Shown here in pieces: positions 1 to 7,599 of a DNA stretch of 64,000 nucleotides. Position numbers and translations under genes: made by a program. Under the pieces are notes generated by a model. It was not told the origin of the DNA. It searched no databases and saw nothing but the letters and a program-made list of their open reading frames with translations. Numbering within the stretch: the stretch's first letter is position 1; each line of letters opens with the position of its first letter. This DNA comes from Desulfolinea sp964487745 (lineage in GTDB: Bacteria > Chloroflexota > Anaerolineae > Anaerolineales > Villigracilaceae): the NCBI GenBank assembly GCA_964487745.1, contig CAZASG010000001.1, positions 124,001 to 188,000 of the forward strand, given 5' to 3'.

Positions 1-135
1 ATGGATCTCGGCGTTAACGAAACTCTGCAAGTATTGAAGGTGATCGAAAATCTCGAAGAGCTCGATGATGTGCAGAACGTCTATCACAATATGAGCATTT
101 CCGATGAGGCAATGGCCGCCCTCGAGGCTGAATAA
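1..135 (+). CDS. yebC: YebC/PmpR family regulator, 3' end only (partial)
   Basis: The window opens inside this gene; 44 codons remain, read from base 1 and ending in TAA. The visible tail, with LDDVQNVYHNM and then SDEAMA, matches the C-terminal domain of YebC/PmpR (TACO1-type) proteins, where it closes the third domain. These are cytosolic proteins described as transcription regulators and, more recently, as factors that relieve ribosome stalling at proline stretches. The stop abuts the ruvC ATG with no gap, so the two are cotranscribed; yebC next to ruvC is a very common bacterial arrangement and supports the call. The true start lies upstream of the window. Confidence 0.82.
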   Translation: MDLGVNETLQVLKVIENLEELDDVQNVYHNMSISDEAMAALEAE

Positions 136-639
136 ATGAGCCTGGTGCTAGGGATCGATCCCGGCACAGCCACCTTGGGCTATGGGCTGGTACGTGAAAA
201 TCGAGATTCAAGCCTTGAAGCTGTCGCTTACGGCGTCATCACCACGCCCGCCAAAATGCCCGCCCATGAGCGTCTTGTAAAAATCTACAACGAGATCAAC
301 GAACTTTTGCTTCTCCATCGCCCTGATCGCTGTGCGGTGGAGAAGTTGTTTTTTCAAAAGAACGTCACCAATGCCATCGCAGTGGGACAGGCGCGCGGCG
401 TCGTCATGCTCGCGCTGGCTCAGGCTGGTTTGGACCCCGCCGAATATACCCCCAACGAGATCAAGCTGGCTGTATCCGGCTATGGCGGAGCTGGCAAAAG
501 ACAAGTGCAGGAGATGGTGCGCATGCTGCTCGTGCTGGAGAAAATTCCCCGCCCCGACGATGCCGCTGACGCTCTCGCTGTCGCGATCACGCATATACAC
601 AGCGCATCCTTGCGCTCTCTTGCAGATCAGGAAAGGTAG
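136..639 (+). CDS. ruvC: Crossover junction endodeoxyribonuclease RuvC
   Basis: Holliday-junction resolvase of 167 residues, the normal family length. It cuts four-way junctions symmetrically after RuvAB branch migration. The RNase H-like fold is visible: GIDPGT at residues 6-11 holds the first acidic ligand D8, E69 lies in VEKLFF, and the closing DDAADALA segment supplies the last acidic pair (about D142 and D145). The ATG follows the yebC stop directly, indicating translational coupling. ruvA follows, but only after an inserted membrane-protein gene; ruvB is not in the window. Confidence 0.96.
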   Translation: MSLVLGIDPGTATLGYGLVRENRDSSLEAVAYGVITTPAKMPAHERLVKIYNEINELLLLHRPDRCAVEKLFFQKNVTNAIAVGQARGVVMLALAQAGLDPAEYTPNEIKLAVSGYGGAGKRQVQEMVRMLLVLEKIPRPDDAADALAVAITHIHSASLRSLADQER

Positions 640-642
640 AAA

Positions 643-1899
643 ATGGAAAATATCGATCTCTTTCTCCGTTTTGGAGTTGCATTGGCCATTGGCTTTTTGA
701 TCGGCTTACAACGCGAATTTGCGCATGGGGGCTCGGAGCGAGACATTATCGCCGGAGAGCGGACTTTTGCCCTCTTTGGACTGTCTGGAGCGGTCGCTGC
801 CATGATCGCAGATGAGCTTAATTCATCGCTCGCCTTTATCGGGATCATTCTTGTTTTGGGTGCATTTATCACAGCCGCATATCTGGTTGATGCCCGCAAA
901 GGACAGGTCGGGCTGACCACCGAGGTCGCTATCGTGATCGCCATCACAGCTGGCGCGCTGGCTTACTGGGGTTATCTCTCGCTCGCGCTGGCGATCGGTA
1001 TTGCAACCACGGTCATCCTCTCGATCAAACTGGAAACAGACCGTTTTGCACGCTCACTGACAAGAGAAGATATTTCGGCAGCGTTGCAACTGGCAGTCAT
1101 CTCGGCCATCGTGCTGCCGATCCTCCCTAACGAAAGTTTTTTCCCGCCTCCCTTTGATGTGCTCAACCCCTTCAAGATCTGGTTGATGGTCGTCTTCATT
1201 TCCGGGATCAGCTTTTTGGGATATGTCGCCATCAAAATCGTTGGCCCCGAACAAGGGATCGGTTTAACAGGCTTCCTCGGCGGGCTGGTCTCCAGCACAG
1301 CTGTCACCCTCAGTTTTTCAGAGCGCAGCAAACAGGAACCGGAACTTTCCAAACCTTTTGCTCTCGCCATCACCGTTGCGTGGACAGTCATGTTCGCCCG
1401 GGTTCTCGTCGAAGTAGGAGTCGTTTATCAACCATTGTTAAAATTTGTGTGGTTGCCCATTACCGCTTCCGGCGTAGTGGGATTACTTTATTGTGCCTAT
1501 CTCTTCTTTTCCCAGCGCACAGCCGAAAAAGCGGATGTTGAATTCTCAAATCCTTTTGATCTTCTCTCAGCGATAAAATTCGGGCTGCTTTACGGGCTTG
1601 TACTGCTCATCTCCCGTGCGGCGCAAATGTATCTCGGCGATGCCGGTCTCTATATCTCCAGCATCATCTCAGGTGTGGCCGATGTAGATGCCATCACACT
1701 CTCGATGGCAGAGCTGAGTCGAAATGACCTGATCGAAATGCCCAAAGCCGCCCTTGCCATTGTGCTGGCAACCCTGTCCAACACCACCATCAAAGGTGGG
1801 ATCGCCCTCGCCATGGGTGGCAAGGCCCTACGCAAACCTTTATCACTGGGGATCGGGGCAATACTCATCGTTGGCATCGGCACGGCACTTCTAATCTAA
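643..1899 (+). CDS. MgtC/SapB-type membrane protein with DUF4010 domain
   Basis: A 418-residue integral membrane protein with roughly 11-12 hydrophobic helices. The N-terminal third carries the MgtC/SapB signature GFLIGLQREF (residues 16-25) and a conserved ERTFALFGL segment; the remainder matches the DUF4010 family, including GLVSSTAVTLSF and a GVADVDAIT motif. The family is widespread and its substrate is not established; MgtC relatives are linked to magnesium limitation and ATP synthase control. It lies 3 bases after ruvC and 12 before ruvA, so it sits inside the recombination operon, where no functional link is obvious. Function should be left open. Confidence 0.85.
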   Translation: MENIDLFLRFGVALAIGFLIGLQREFAHGGSERDIIAGERTFALFGLSGAVAAMIADELNSSLAFIGIILVLGAFITAAYLVDARKGQVGLTTEVAIVIAITAGALAYWGYLSLALAIGIATTVILSIKLETDRFARSLTREDISAALQLAVISAIVLPILPNESFFPPPFDVLNPFKIWLMVVFISGISFLGYVAIKIVGPEQGIGLTGFLGGLVSSTAVTLSFSERSKQEPELSKPFALAITVAWTVMFARVLVEVGVVYQPLLKFVWLPITASGVVGLLYCAYLFFSQRTAEKADVEFSNPFDLLSAIKFGLLYGLVLLISRAAQMYLGDAGLYISSIISGVADVDAITLSMAELSRNDLIEMPKAALAIVLATLSNTTIKGGIALAMGGKALRKPLSLGIGAILIVGIGTALLI

Positions 1900-1911
1900 C
1901 CGGAGCAAAAT

Positions 1912-2487
1912 ATGATCGCAACCATACACGGAGAAGTCACCATTATCGAAAACGACGCGCTGATCGTCGAAGTTAACGGCATCGGGATGCGCGTTCACGT
2001 GCCTGCCACGCTCAAAGAAAAGATGAAGACGGGCGAAAGCATTTTGCTCTACACTCATTTCGTCGTGCGGCAGGATGCGATGTCTTTATACGGATTCGAA
2101 ACCCTCAGCGAGCGCGATCTCTACACCCTTTTGCTCAGCGTCAGCGGAATTGGCCCCAAATTGGCTTTGGCGATCCTCTCCTCCATTACACCTGATACCG
2201 TTAAACGAGCGGTATTTAACGAAGAACATGAGATCCTTAACCGCGTCCCGGGCGTGGGAAAGAAAACCGCCCAGCGCATCGTTCTGGCATTACAAGACAA
2301 ACTCAAACCGAGCGATACCCTCGAAGAAGTAGCTGCTATGTCCGATACCGACAGCGAAGTCCTCGCCGCGCTGACTGCCCTCGGCTACAGCGTCGTTGAA
2401 GCCCAGACCGCCCTCCAATCCCTGCCAAAGGATGCCCCTAACGACGTCGAAGAACGTCTACGCTTGGCGTTGGGATATTTTCAGTAA
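1912..2487 (+). CDS. ruvA: Holliday junction branch migration protein RuvA
   Basis: The 191-residue RuvA tetramer subunit binds the Holliday junction and loads the RuvB motor. The N-terminal OB fold begins MIATIHGEV; two helix-hairpin-helix motifs follow (VSGIGPKLA near residue 78, VPGVGKKTA near 113), and the C-terminal UBA-like domain that contacts RuvB ends in DVEERLRLALGYFQ. CGGAGC precedes the ATG as ribosome-binding site. The last 45 bases, stop included, recur in diverged form about 730 bases downstream (3172-3216), a sign of insertion or recombination just behind this gene. Confidence 0.96.
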   Translation: MIATIHGEVTIIENDALIVEVNGIGMRVHVPATLKEKMKTGESILLYTHFVVRQDAMSLYGFETLSERDLYTLLLSVSGIGPKLALAILSSITPDTVKRAVFNEEHEILNRVPGVGKKTAQRIVLALQDKLKPSDTLEEVAAMSDTDSEVLAALTALGYSVVEAQTALQSLPKDAPNDVEERLRLALGYFQ

Positions 2488-2497
2488 TTGATAGTCA

Positions 2498-2598
2498 GAT
2501 GTGCATTGCACTTCATAAGTGCGTTGCACATCGGGTTTTCGTATACAAGCATGGCTTACCAGCCCCGCTGTGCAGCGCATCTCTCAGATGCAACGCAC
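2498..2598. repeat. Tandem palindromes with a GTGCRTTGCAC-like core
   Basis: Two adjacent imperfect inverted repeats lie right after ruvA. The first (2498-2532) has 16-base arms around CAT with 14 of 16 pairs; the second (2570-2598) has 13-base arms with similar sequence. All four arms share a core related to GATGCAACGCAC. A further GATGCAACGCA occurs at 7111-7121, in the gap after another gene, so this looks like a dispersed intergenic palindrome family. It could also act as a terminator-like or RNA-processing structure for the ruv operon, although no T-tract follows. Confidence 0.55.
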
Positions 2599-2643
2599 GC
2601 TTTCATAAATTTCAATTTTTATCAGTATTTTTTAGGAGTAAAG

Positions 2644-3153
2644 ATGATATTTAAAAGAGAACATGTTGAAAAATGGCTCGCAGCCGAATTTCCCGGTGAA
2701 AGATTAGTCAGTATGGTTTCATCCGGTCTTTGGTCTGCCAGTTATTCGACACCGGGAACGTCAGGCAGCTTTAGCTCGAATCACCGCAACACGGGCGATA
2801 AGCGCCGCACGGAATTGGCTGCTTCGTTGGGGCTGGATCAAGAGCTGAAAATCCCGCCTTTTTACGAAAACACCTTTTACGCGCTCACGAACAAACAAAT
2901 TATCCTGGGCACACGCTCAGGCTTCTTAAACCGTCCCAAAGATATCCTCCACGCCGCCCCGCTCGATGGACTGATGGTTCATTGGTTTGACGATACGATC
3001 GGCCCCAATCGAGCCCGCCATTTCGTAACCATCTTCGGCGATGGCAAGTGGCGCGCGGACAAGACGGGCCTGACAGCGCTTGGCCGCCCATTAAAAAATT
3101 CAACGGCAGATGAGTTCATCAAGGCGCTGGGCAATTATGCCAAGGAAGTCTGA
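2644..3153 (+). CDS. Hypothetical cytosolic protein, 169 aa
   Basis: I do not recognise the family. The ATG at 2644 is chosen because AGGAGT precedes it at good spacing; the open frame continues upstream only through the palindromic repeats. The protein is soluble and mixed alpha/beta, without signal peptide or membrane helix. A Ser/Gly/Thr-rich loop at about residues 26-45 is followed by a segment resembling PH-like or YokE-like domains (ALTNKQIILGTRSGF, then a predicted strand run to ITFGDG-like FVTIFGDG). That resemblance is weak and only suggestive. The gene lies between the genuine ruvA tail and its diverged second copy, so it is probably part of a swapped or inserted segment. Confidence 0.6.
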   Translation: MIFKREHVEKWLAAEFPGERLVSMVSSGLWSASYSTPGTSGSFSSNHRNTGDKRRTELAASLGLDQELKIPPFYENTFYALTNKQIILGTRSGFLNRPKDILHAAPLDGLMVHWFDDTIGPNRARHFVTIFGDGKWRADKTGLTALGRPLKNSTADEFIKALGNYAKEV

Positions 3154-3171
3154 ATCCATGATAAACACGGC

Positions 3172-3216
3172 GATGTGGAAGAACGTCTGCGCCTGGCATT
3201 GGGATATTTTCAGTAG
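3172..3216 (+). pseudogene. Detached second copy of the ruvA 3' end
   Basis: These 45 bases encode DVEERLRLALGYFQ and a stop, exactly the C-terminus of RuvA at 2443-2487. 39 of 45 bases agree; five of the six differences are silent third- or first-position changes and the sixth exchanges TAA for TAG. Because only silent changes separate the copies, this fragment diverged while still part of a working ruvA, meaning it came from another lineage's ruvA rather than from local duplication and decay. It has no start and is not expected to be translated. Confidence 0.85.
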
Positions 3217-3301
3217 ACAGAACAGGACCTTGTCTTAGAAAAGCACTTTCTTTCACTAGCATATCAGATTTTCTAGTTCGCCTAAAAGGGAGAATACTTT
3301 T

Positions 3302-4357
3302 ATGGAAAAGCCAACTGTTTTCTTTAGCCATTCATCGAAAGATAAAGAATATGTTTTGGAATTAAAAAAACTTATAATGGAAAAAACATCAGATACCATC
3401 GAGATGTTTCAATCATCCGACGGCGAAAGTATTCCATTTGGTAAAAATTGGGTTTACAGAGTGGAAGAGAAATTATCAAGTGCAAAAATAATGTTTGTTT
3501 TTATTTCGCCCAATTCAATGAAATCGAATTGGATTTATTTTGAAGCAGGCTTTTCCTATTCGAAAGGAATTCGGGTAATACCTGTAGGGATACTAGGTAT
3601 TGATATTGGGCAAATTCATGCCCCACTGAACTTATTACAAGGCTTTAACATTCGAAACCACGAAGGTTTAAATAACATAATTGCAATACTAAACAATGAA
3701 TTCAACTGTAAATATAAAACAGACTTTTCTCAATTACAATTTGATTTACTACAAAATAAAACCAACCTTGTTGAACAACTTGATGATAACATTTTAAATA
3801 AAATAGATTATTTCAAAACGGAATTTTCTTCCCAATTACAAGATAATACGTTGATCGGAAATGCTTTCGAAGTATTTAAGGAATATCTTCTAACGCATAA
3901 AATACAAAATTCGACATCTAATCAGTATGGGGACAATCGGCTCTACCTATATGGAATGGAGGTAAGACAACACAATGATGGAAGAGAAGAAAAGCTGCGA
4001 TTTGATATGGATTTGCTACGATTAGATGAAAGTCTACAAATCATCTCTGGGATATTACCTTTAATCTATGAAAACCCCATAGAAAGATATTACTTGCAAG
4101 TCTATTTTGGCGAAGAAATCAAATTAATTACCACAAACTATAAGTTATCTGCTCGATTAAATGAGTTTGAAATTCAAATGTCGGACATCAATGGCGATTT
4201 ATATATGTATAAAAATATGTTATTTGCACTTGATGAACCAAGACATGATGAGAAAAATCAGAGCTTACGTATTATTTACAATCCCAATAAACCAGATGTG
4301 AATGAAATAATGGGTTTATTAAAGTTCTTATTCTCCATCGGCGTAATTTATCATTAA
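3302..4357 (+). CDS. TIR-domain protein with unknown C-terminal domain
   Basis: 351 residues, markedly AT-rich against its neighbours. The N-terminal ~130 residues form a bacterial TIR domain: VFFSHSSKDKEYV at 6-18, then MFVFISPNSMKSNWIYFEAGF at about 64-84 (the catalytic-glutamate region; E81 is the candidate), then an IPVGI strand. Bacterial TIR domains of this kind often cleave NAD or make cyclic ADP-ribose signals in phage defence. The remaining ~200 residues match nothing I know and could be a sensor. A weak GGGAGA precedes the ATG. It directly follows the detached ruvA tail, which fits arrival by recombination. No ThsA-like partner is adjacent, so Thoeris membership is unsupported. Confidence 0.82.
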   Translation: MEKPTVFFSHSSKDKEYVLELKKLIMEKTSDTIEMFQSSDGESIPFGKNWVYRVEEKLSSAKIMFVFISPNSMKSNWIYFEAGFSYSKGIRVIPVGILGIDIGQIHAPLNLLQGFNIRNHEGLNNIIAILNNEFNCKYKTDFSQLQFDLLQNKTNLVEQLDDNILNKIDYFKTEFSSQLQDNTLIGNAFEVFKEYLLTHKIQNSTSNQYGDNRLYLYGMEVRQHNDGREEKLRFDMDLLRLDESLQIISGILPLIYENPIERYYLQVYFGEEIKLITTNYKLSARLNEFEIQMSDINGDLYMYKNMLFALDEPRHDEKNQSLRIIYNPNKPDVNEIMGLLKFLFSIGVIYH

Positions 4358-4381
4358 TTTATTTGGTTTCAAGGTTTTGTG

Positions 4382-4753
4382 ATGACTTTTTTTGACGATA
4401 TTGTAAACATCGCCCGCCGTAAAAATAATTTCGACCAAACCAATCCCTGGTCAAATGGCTCGAGCACCTACATCGCCGAGATATGCAAAGAAGTAAAAGA
4501 AGTTGCTGAAGAGATTGAGCAAGATCGCAAACCCTATCTCGAAGATGAACTTGGCGATGTACTTTGGGATTATCTCAATCTCGTCCTTGCGCTCGAAAAA
4601 GAAAAAGGCATCAAGCTCGAAGATGTGCTTGAAAGAGCTGCCCGCAAATATGATGAGAGAATTTCTGGTATCGAGAACGGTGTGCTCTGGAAAGAAATAA
4701 AAGAAAAACAAAAAGCAGCTTTAGCAAAAGAAAATAATAATTCAAACATCTAA
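4382..4753 (+). CDS. MazG-like nucleotide pyrophosphohydrolase
   Basis: 123 residues, single MazG domain. The metal-binding pattern is present: E37-x2-E40 in a long helix and E56-x2-D59 in the DELGDV helix. Such all-alpha NTP pyrophosphohydrolases cleave (d)NTPs, house-cleaning aberrant nucleotides or lowering nucleotide pools in stress. A lysine-rich tail follows the domain. GTG at 4379 is an alternative start directly upstream; ATG at 4382 is preferred, with AAGG 7 bases ahead. It lies 24 bases after the TIR gene in the same direction; joint transcription is possible, but a role in defence is not shown. Confidence 0.85.
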   Translation: MTFFDDIVNIARRKNNFDQTNPWSNGSSTYIAEICKEVKEVAEEIEQDRKPYLEDELGDVLWDYLNLVLALEKEKGIKLEDVLERAARKYDERISGIENGVLWKEIKEKQKAALAKENNNSNI

Positions 4754-4763
4754 TACTTTTTGC

Positions 4764-4806
4764 ATGTCATTGCGAGTTCGGACTATCGTCCTCCTCGCAG
4801 TGACAT
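4764..4806. repeat. Dispersed palindrome, GTCATTGCGAG family
   Basis: 13-base arms (4764-4776 and 4794-4806, 12 of 13 paired) start with ATGTCATTGCGAG. A related unit lies at 53121-53149, where the reverse strand reads TCATTGCGAGCGGAGCGACG. Repeats with this TCATTGCGAG start are familiar from many unrelated bacterial genomes as intergenic REP-like elements (from memory, not searched). This one fills most of the gap before ppgK. Confidence 0.7.
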
Positions 4807-4832
4807 GGCTATTCGTTATATAAGGAGTCTTA

Positions 4833-5564
4833 ATGCAAGTCCTAGGCATCGGCGGCTCAGGCATCAAAGGCGCACCCGTGAATATTGAAACCGGCGAAAT
4901 GCTTACCGAGCGTTTCCGCATCCCCACCCCGCAGCCCGCCAAACCCAAACCCGTCGCTGAGACGGTCGCAGAGATCGCTAACCATTTCGAATGGGAAGGC
5001 CCCATCGGTTGCGGCTTCCCAGCTGTGGTACAGAAGGGCATCACGCGCTCGGCAGCCAATGTCCACAAAAAGTGGATCGGAACAAATGCAGCCGAACTCT
5101 TCAGCGAAGCAACCGGCTGCCCCGTCAAAGTGCTTAATGATGCCGATGCCGCCGGTTTGGCAGAAATGCGCTTTGGCGCTGGGCACGGACGTGAGGGTGT
5201 CGTTTTACTGGTCACCATCGGCACCGGATTGGGCACATCCATCTTTACCGATGGTGTCCTGCTCCCTAATACTGAACTCGGTCATATCGAGATCGACTGC
5301 AAGGATGCTGAAAAACTGGCATCCGATGCCATCCGTGAACGCAAAGAACTCTCCTGGAAAAAATGGGGGAAACGCCTGAATACCTATCTCACCCGCCTGG
5401 AATCCTTGATCTGGCCCGACCTGATCATACTCGGTGGCGGTGTCAGCAAAAAACATGAAAGCTTCATGCCCTATTTGAACGTGCAAGCCGAGATCGTCAT
5501 CGCTGAGACCTACAATCATGCCGGGATCATTGGTGCGGCACTGGCAGGGAAACCACAAACATGA
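4833..5564 (+). CDS. ppgK: Polyphosphate glucokinase (ROK family)
   Basis: 243 residues, standard for PPGK, which phosphorylates glucose with polyphosphate (and often ATP) to feed glycolysis. The ROK fold starts GIGGSGIKG at residues 5-13 (phosphate 1 loop). GFPAVV near 61, the NDADAAGLAE motif at 102-111 with the catalytic Asp, and the phosphate-2 loop TIGTGLGTSIF at 128-138 follow; ELGH supplies sugar-binding residues. ILGGGVSKK closes the adenosine region. AAGGAG is correctly spaced before the ATG. The stop overlaps the next gene's start by four bases (ATGA), so translation is coupled. Confidence 0.93.
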   Translation: MQVLGIGGSGIKGAPVNIETGEMLTERFRIPTPQPAKPKPVAETVAEIANHFEWEGPIGCGFPAVVQKGITRSAANVHKKWIGTNAAELFSEATGCPVKVLNDADAAGLAEMRFGAGHGREGVVLLVTIGTGLGTSIFTDGVLLPNTELGHIEIDCKDAEKLASDAIRERKELSWKKWGKRLNTYLTRLESLIWPDLIILGGGVSKKHESFMPYLNVQAEIVIAETYNHAGIIGAALAGKPQT

Positions 5565-6205
5565 AACCTGTAACCCTTGAAGAAGCCCGTAGCTGGTATC
5601 AAGATACCGACGCCGTCCACAATTTTGACCATATCCTGCGTGTTTATCGCATGGCAGAGCGCATCGCAAAAGCCGAAGGCGCGGATATGGAGATCGTCCA
5701 CGCAGCTGCCCTTTTGCACGATGCGGAAGACAGCGCTCCGGGTGAGGCAGGGGCTCGTGCGGAGCATCACCAAGCTTCTGCCAGGTTCGCATCGCAGGTG
5801 CTGGCAGAAAAAGGCTGGGCGCAGGAGCGCATCGACGCCGTCGTTCACTGCATCCTGGCGCACCGCTTTCGTAATCCTGCTGAGAAACCCCAAAGCCTCG
5901 AAGCCCAGATCATTTTTGATGCAGATAAACTGGATGCGCTCGGCGCGATCGGTGCGGCACGTGTGATCGCATATGCCGCACTGGCAAGCACACCTTTCTA
6001 CGAAGCGCCCTCGGAACAGTTCCTTGCTACGGGCAAAGAAATAGAAGGTGAGACCCATAGCGCCTACCACGAGCATCTCTACAAATTGCGGAAGTTGCGC
6101 GACCGAATACATACCCCCACCGCCCGCGCCATTGCTGATGAGCGTTTGGCATATCTGGATGAATTCTTTGAACGAATGATCGCCGAATGGCGAGGAGAAA
6201 AATAG
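5561..6205 (+). CDS. HD-domain phosphohydrolase
   Basis: 214-residue cytosolic protein of the HD superfamily (metal-dependent phosphohydrolases). Visible ligands are the first His in NFDHILRVYRM near residue 19-29 and the HD pair in AAALLHDAED at about 49-58; HCILAHRF and FDADKLDALG supply further conserved positions typical of the YedJ/YpgQ-like branch. The substrate, probably a nucleotide or phosphate ester, cannot be read from sequence. It overlaps ppgK by four bases, but a metabolic link to glucose phosphorylation is speculative. Confidence 0.85.
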   Translation: MKPVTLEEARSWYQDTDAVHNFDHILRVYRMAERIAKAEGADMEIVHAAALLHDAEDSAPGEAGARAEHHQASARFASQVLAEKGWAQERIDAVVHCILAHRFRNPAEKPQSLEAQIIFDADKLDALGAIGAARVIAYAALASTPFYEAPSEQFLATGKEIEGETHSAYHEHLYKLRKLRDRIHTPTARAIADERLAYLDEFFERMIAEWRGEK

Positions 6206-6224
6206 CCATCTTCCCGGCTCCCTG

Positions 6225-6275
6225 CGCCGTCCTCGGCGCAGGATTGCCACATGAGAAACGCCGCCGAGGACGGCG
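6225..6275. repeat. GC-rich inverted repeat after the HD gene
   Basis: Perfect 14-base arms CGCCGTCCTCGGCG (6225-6238) and its reverse complement (6262-6275) around a 23-base loop; the arms are nearly self-complementary. No T-tract follows, so it is not a canonical terminator, though it may still block readthrough into the hydrolase gene. Its regularity suggests a dispersed intergenic repeat. Confidence 0.65.
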
Positions 6276-6312
6276 GCTAGAGCACTTATACGAAAAATAG
6301 AGGAGGTTTCTG

Positions 6313-7098
6313 ATGCCCTACACTGAAAAGATGAATATCCGTACCTATTACGAAATCCACGGTGCAGGCGAAACGCTGGTCTTCGTGCATGGGCTGGGTT
6401 CCAGCAGCGGAGATTGGGAATACCAGTTCCCGTTTTTCAGGGGGCATTTCCAGGTTGTCACTTATGATGTGCGCGGACACGGTCAGAGCGAAAAAGCCAA
6501 ACCGCCCTACAGCGTGCCGCTTTTTGCCAAAGACCTCGCAGAACTCCTCGATGAACTAGGCATCGAGAAAGCGCACATCGTCGGCGTCTCGATGGGCGGC
6601 TGGATCGCCTTCCAATTTGGCGTAGACTACCCTGAACGAACCCGTTCATTAACCGTCATCAACACTTGGGCAGATATGCGCCTGAAAACCCTCGAAAACT
6701 GGAAAAATTACTTCCAACGCGCAGTACTTTTCCGTCTTTTCAGTATGCGCAAGATCGGCGAAGTATTGAGTGAAAAATTGTTCATCAAACCTGAACAGGA
6801 CGACCTGCGCAAACGTTTCGTGGAAAGTTGGGCGAAGAACCATAAACCCTCCTATATGGCATCTTTTCAGGCAGGCATCGGCTGGACTATGCATGACAAG
6901 CTCGAAAAGTTCACCATGCCTATTTTGGTCGTCGCCGCCGATGAAGATTACACTCCTGTCTCAATGAAAGAAGACTACACAAAACAGCTACCCAACGGGC
7001 GCTTGGCGGTGGTCGAAGATTCGCGCCACGCCACGCCGGTCGAAAAACCGGATGAATTTAATCAGATATTGCTGGATTTCCTCAAGGAAATAAAATAA
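6313..7098 (+). CDS. Alpha/beta-fold hydrolase
   Basis: 261-residue soluble alpha/beta hydrolase of the epoxide-hydrolase/proline-iminopeptidase-like branch. HGLGSSSGDW (26-35) forms the oxyanion loop, GVSMGGW holds nucleophile S93, the Asp is in ADEDYTPVS, and the His is in DSRHATPVEKPDEF. A lid segment with YFQRAVLFRLFS lies between strands 6 and 7. Substrate is unknown. A strong AGAGGAGG site precedes the ATG by the usual distance. A bidirectional terminator separates it from the convergent gene that follows. Confidence 0.9.
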   Translation: MPYTEKMNIRTYYEIHGAGETLVFVHGLGSSSGDWEYQFPFFRGHFQVVTYDVRGHGQSEKAKPPYSVPLFAKDLAELLDELGIEKAHIVGVSMGGWIAFQFGVDYPERTRSLTVINTWADMRLKTLENWKNYFQRAVLFRLFSMRKIGEVLSEKLFIKPEQDDLRKRFVESWAKNHKPSYMASFQAGIGWTMHDKLEKFTMPILVVAADEDYTPVSMKEDYTKQLPNGRLAVVEDSRHATPVEKPDEFNQILLDFLKEIK

Positions 7099-7165
7099 GA
7101 CAAAATCCAAGATGCAACGCAATTTTGAAGGGCATTGCGCTTATGACGACAAAGTAGATAAACAA

Positions 7166-7195
7166 AAAAAGCTGCTCAAAATTGAGCAGCTTTTC
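7166..7195. terminator. Bidirectional intrinsic terminator
   Basis: An AAAAAGCTGCTCAA arm pairs perfectly with TTGAGCAGCTTTTT-like sequence; A- and T-runs flank both sides, so it can end the hydrolase gene (+) and the small membrane gene (-). Confidence 0.85.
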
Positions 7196-7213
7196 ATTTT
7201 GATTAGAGATAAC

Positions 7214-7549
7214 TTACTCGTTATCTTCCTCATCATCTTCAAAATCTTCATCGTCCATGTACATATCCATGAGAAGGTAAAGACCCTGAGAAACACCACG
7301 CAGCGCGAGGAAAGCGAAGATCCCGCCAGTCAGAGGCTCGAGGAAGAGCGCGTTACCCAAAACTGCAATGCGGGGGAAGATCTCGGGATAAGCCATCACG
7401 AACTGTGACCACTGTGAGTAGAGGCTATAAGCTACATTCCCGAATTGAAGCAGCGCAAAAACCAAAGCTGCCCAGCTAACAATATTTGCCCACATCGCAA
7501 TGCGGAAGATCGCATCTTCATTGTGGAAAGTAGTTTCTTTATCAGACAT
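7214..7549 (-). CDS. Small membrane protein with acidic tail
   Basis: 111 residues, no family recognised. Two hydrophobic segments (about 18-40 and 61-88, the second interrupted by PLTGG) indicate a two-helix inner-membrane protein. The C-terminus is a run of Asp/Glu (DDEDFEDDEEDNE), which may bind cations or interact electrostatically. AAGGAGATAAA precedes the ATG. It is convergent with the hydrolase and shares its terminator; upstream lies rsmI, oriented the same way and 50 bases away. Confidence 0.72.
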   Translation of the reverse strand: MSDKETTFHNEDAIFRIAMWANIVSWAALVFALLQFGNVAYSLYSQWSQFVMAYPEIFPRIAVLGNALFLEPLTGGIFAFLALRGVSQGLYLLMDMYMDDEDFEDDEEDNE

Positions 7550-7599
7550 TTTATCTCCTTAAGAGTGAATAATAGATCGGGGCAATTGTATCAGAGAAT

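Noticed and set aside
2488..2643. Upstream extension of the 2644 gene to the ruvA stop
   Set aside because: That stretch consists of palindromic repeats, and a good AGGAGT site marks ATG 2644.
3302..4357. Assignment of the TIR gene to the Thoeris system
   Set aside because: No ThsA-like SIR2/SLOG or NADase partner is encoded next to it.
4451..4711. Minus-strand frame opposite the MazG gene
   Set aside because: It is an antisense shadow; the plus frame has the full MazG metal-binding pattern.
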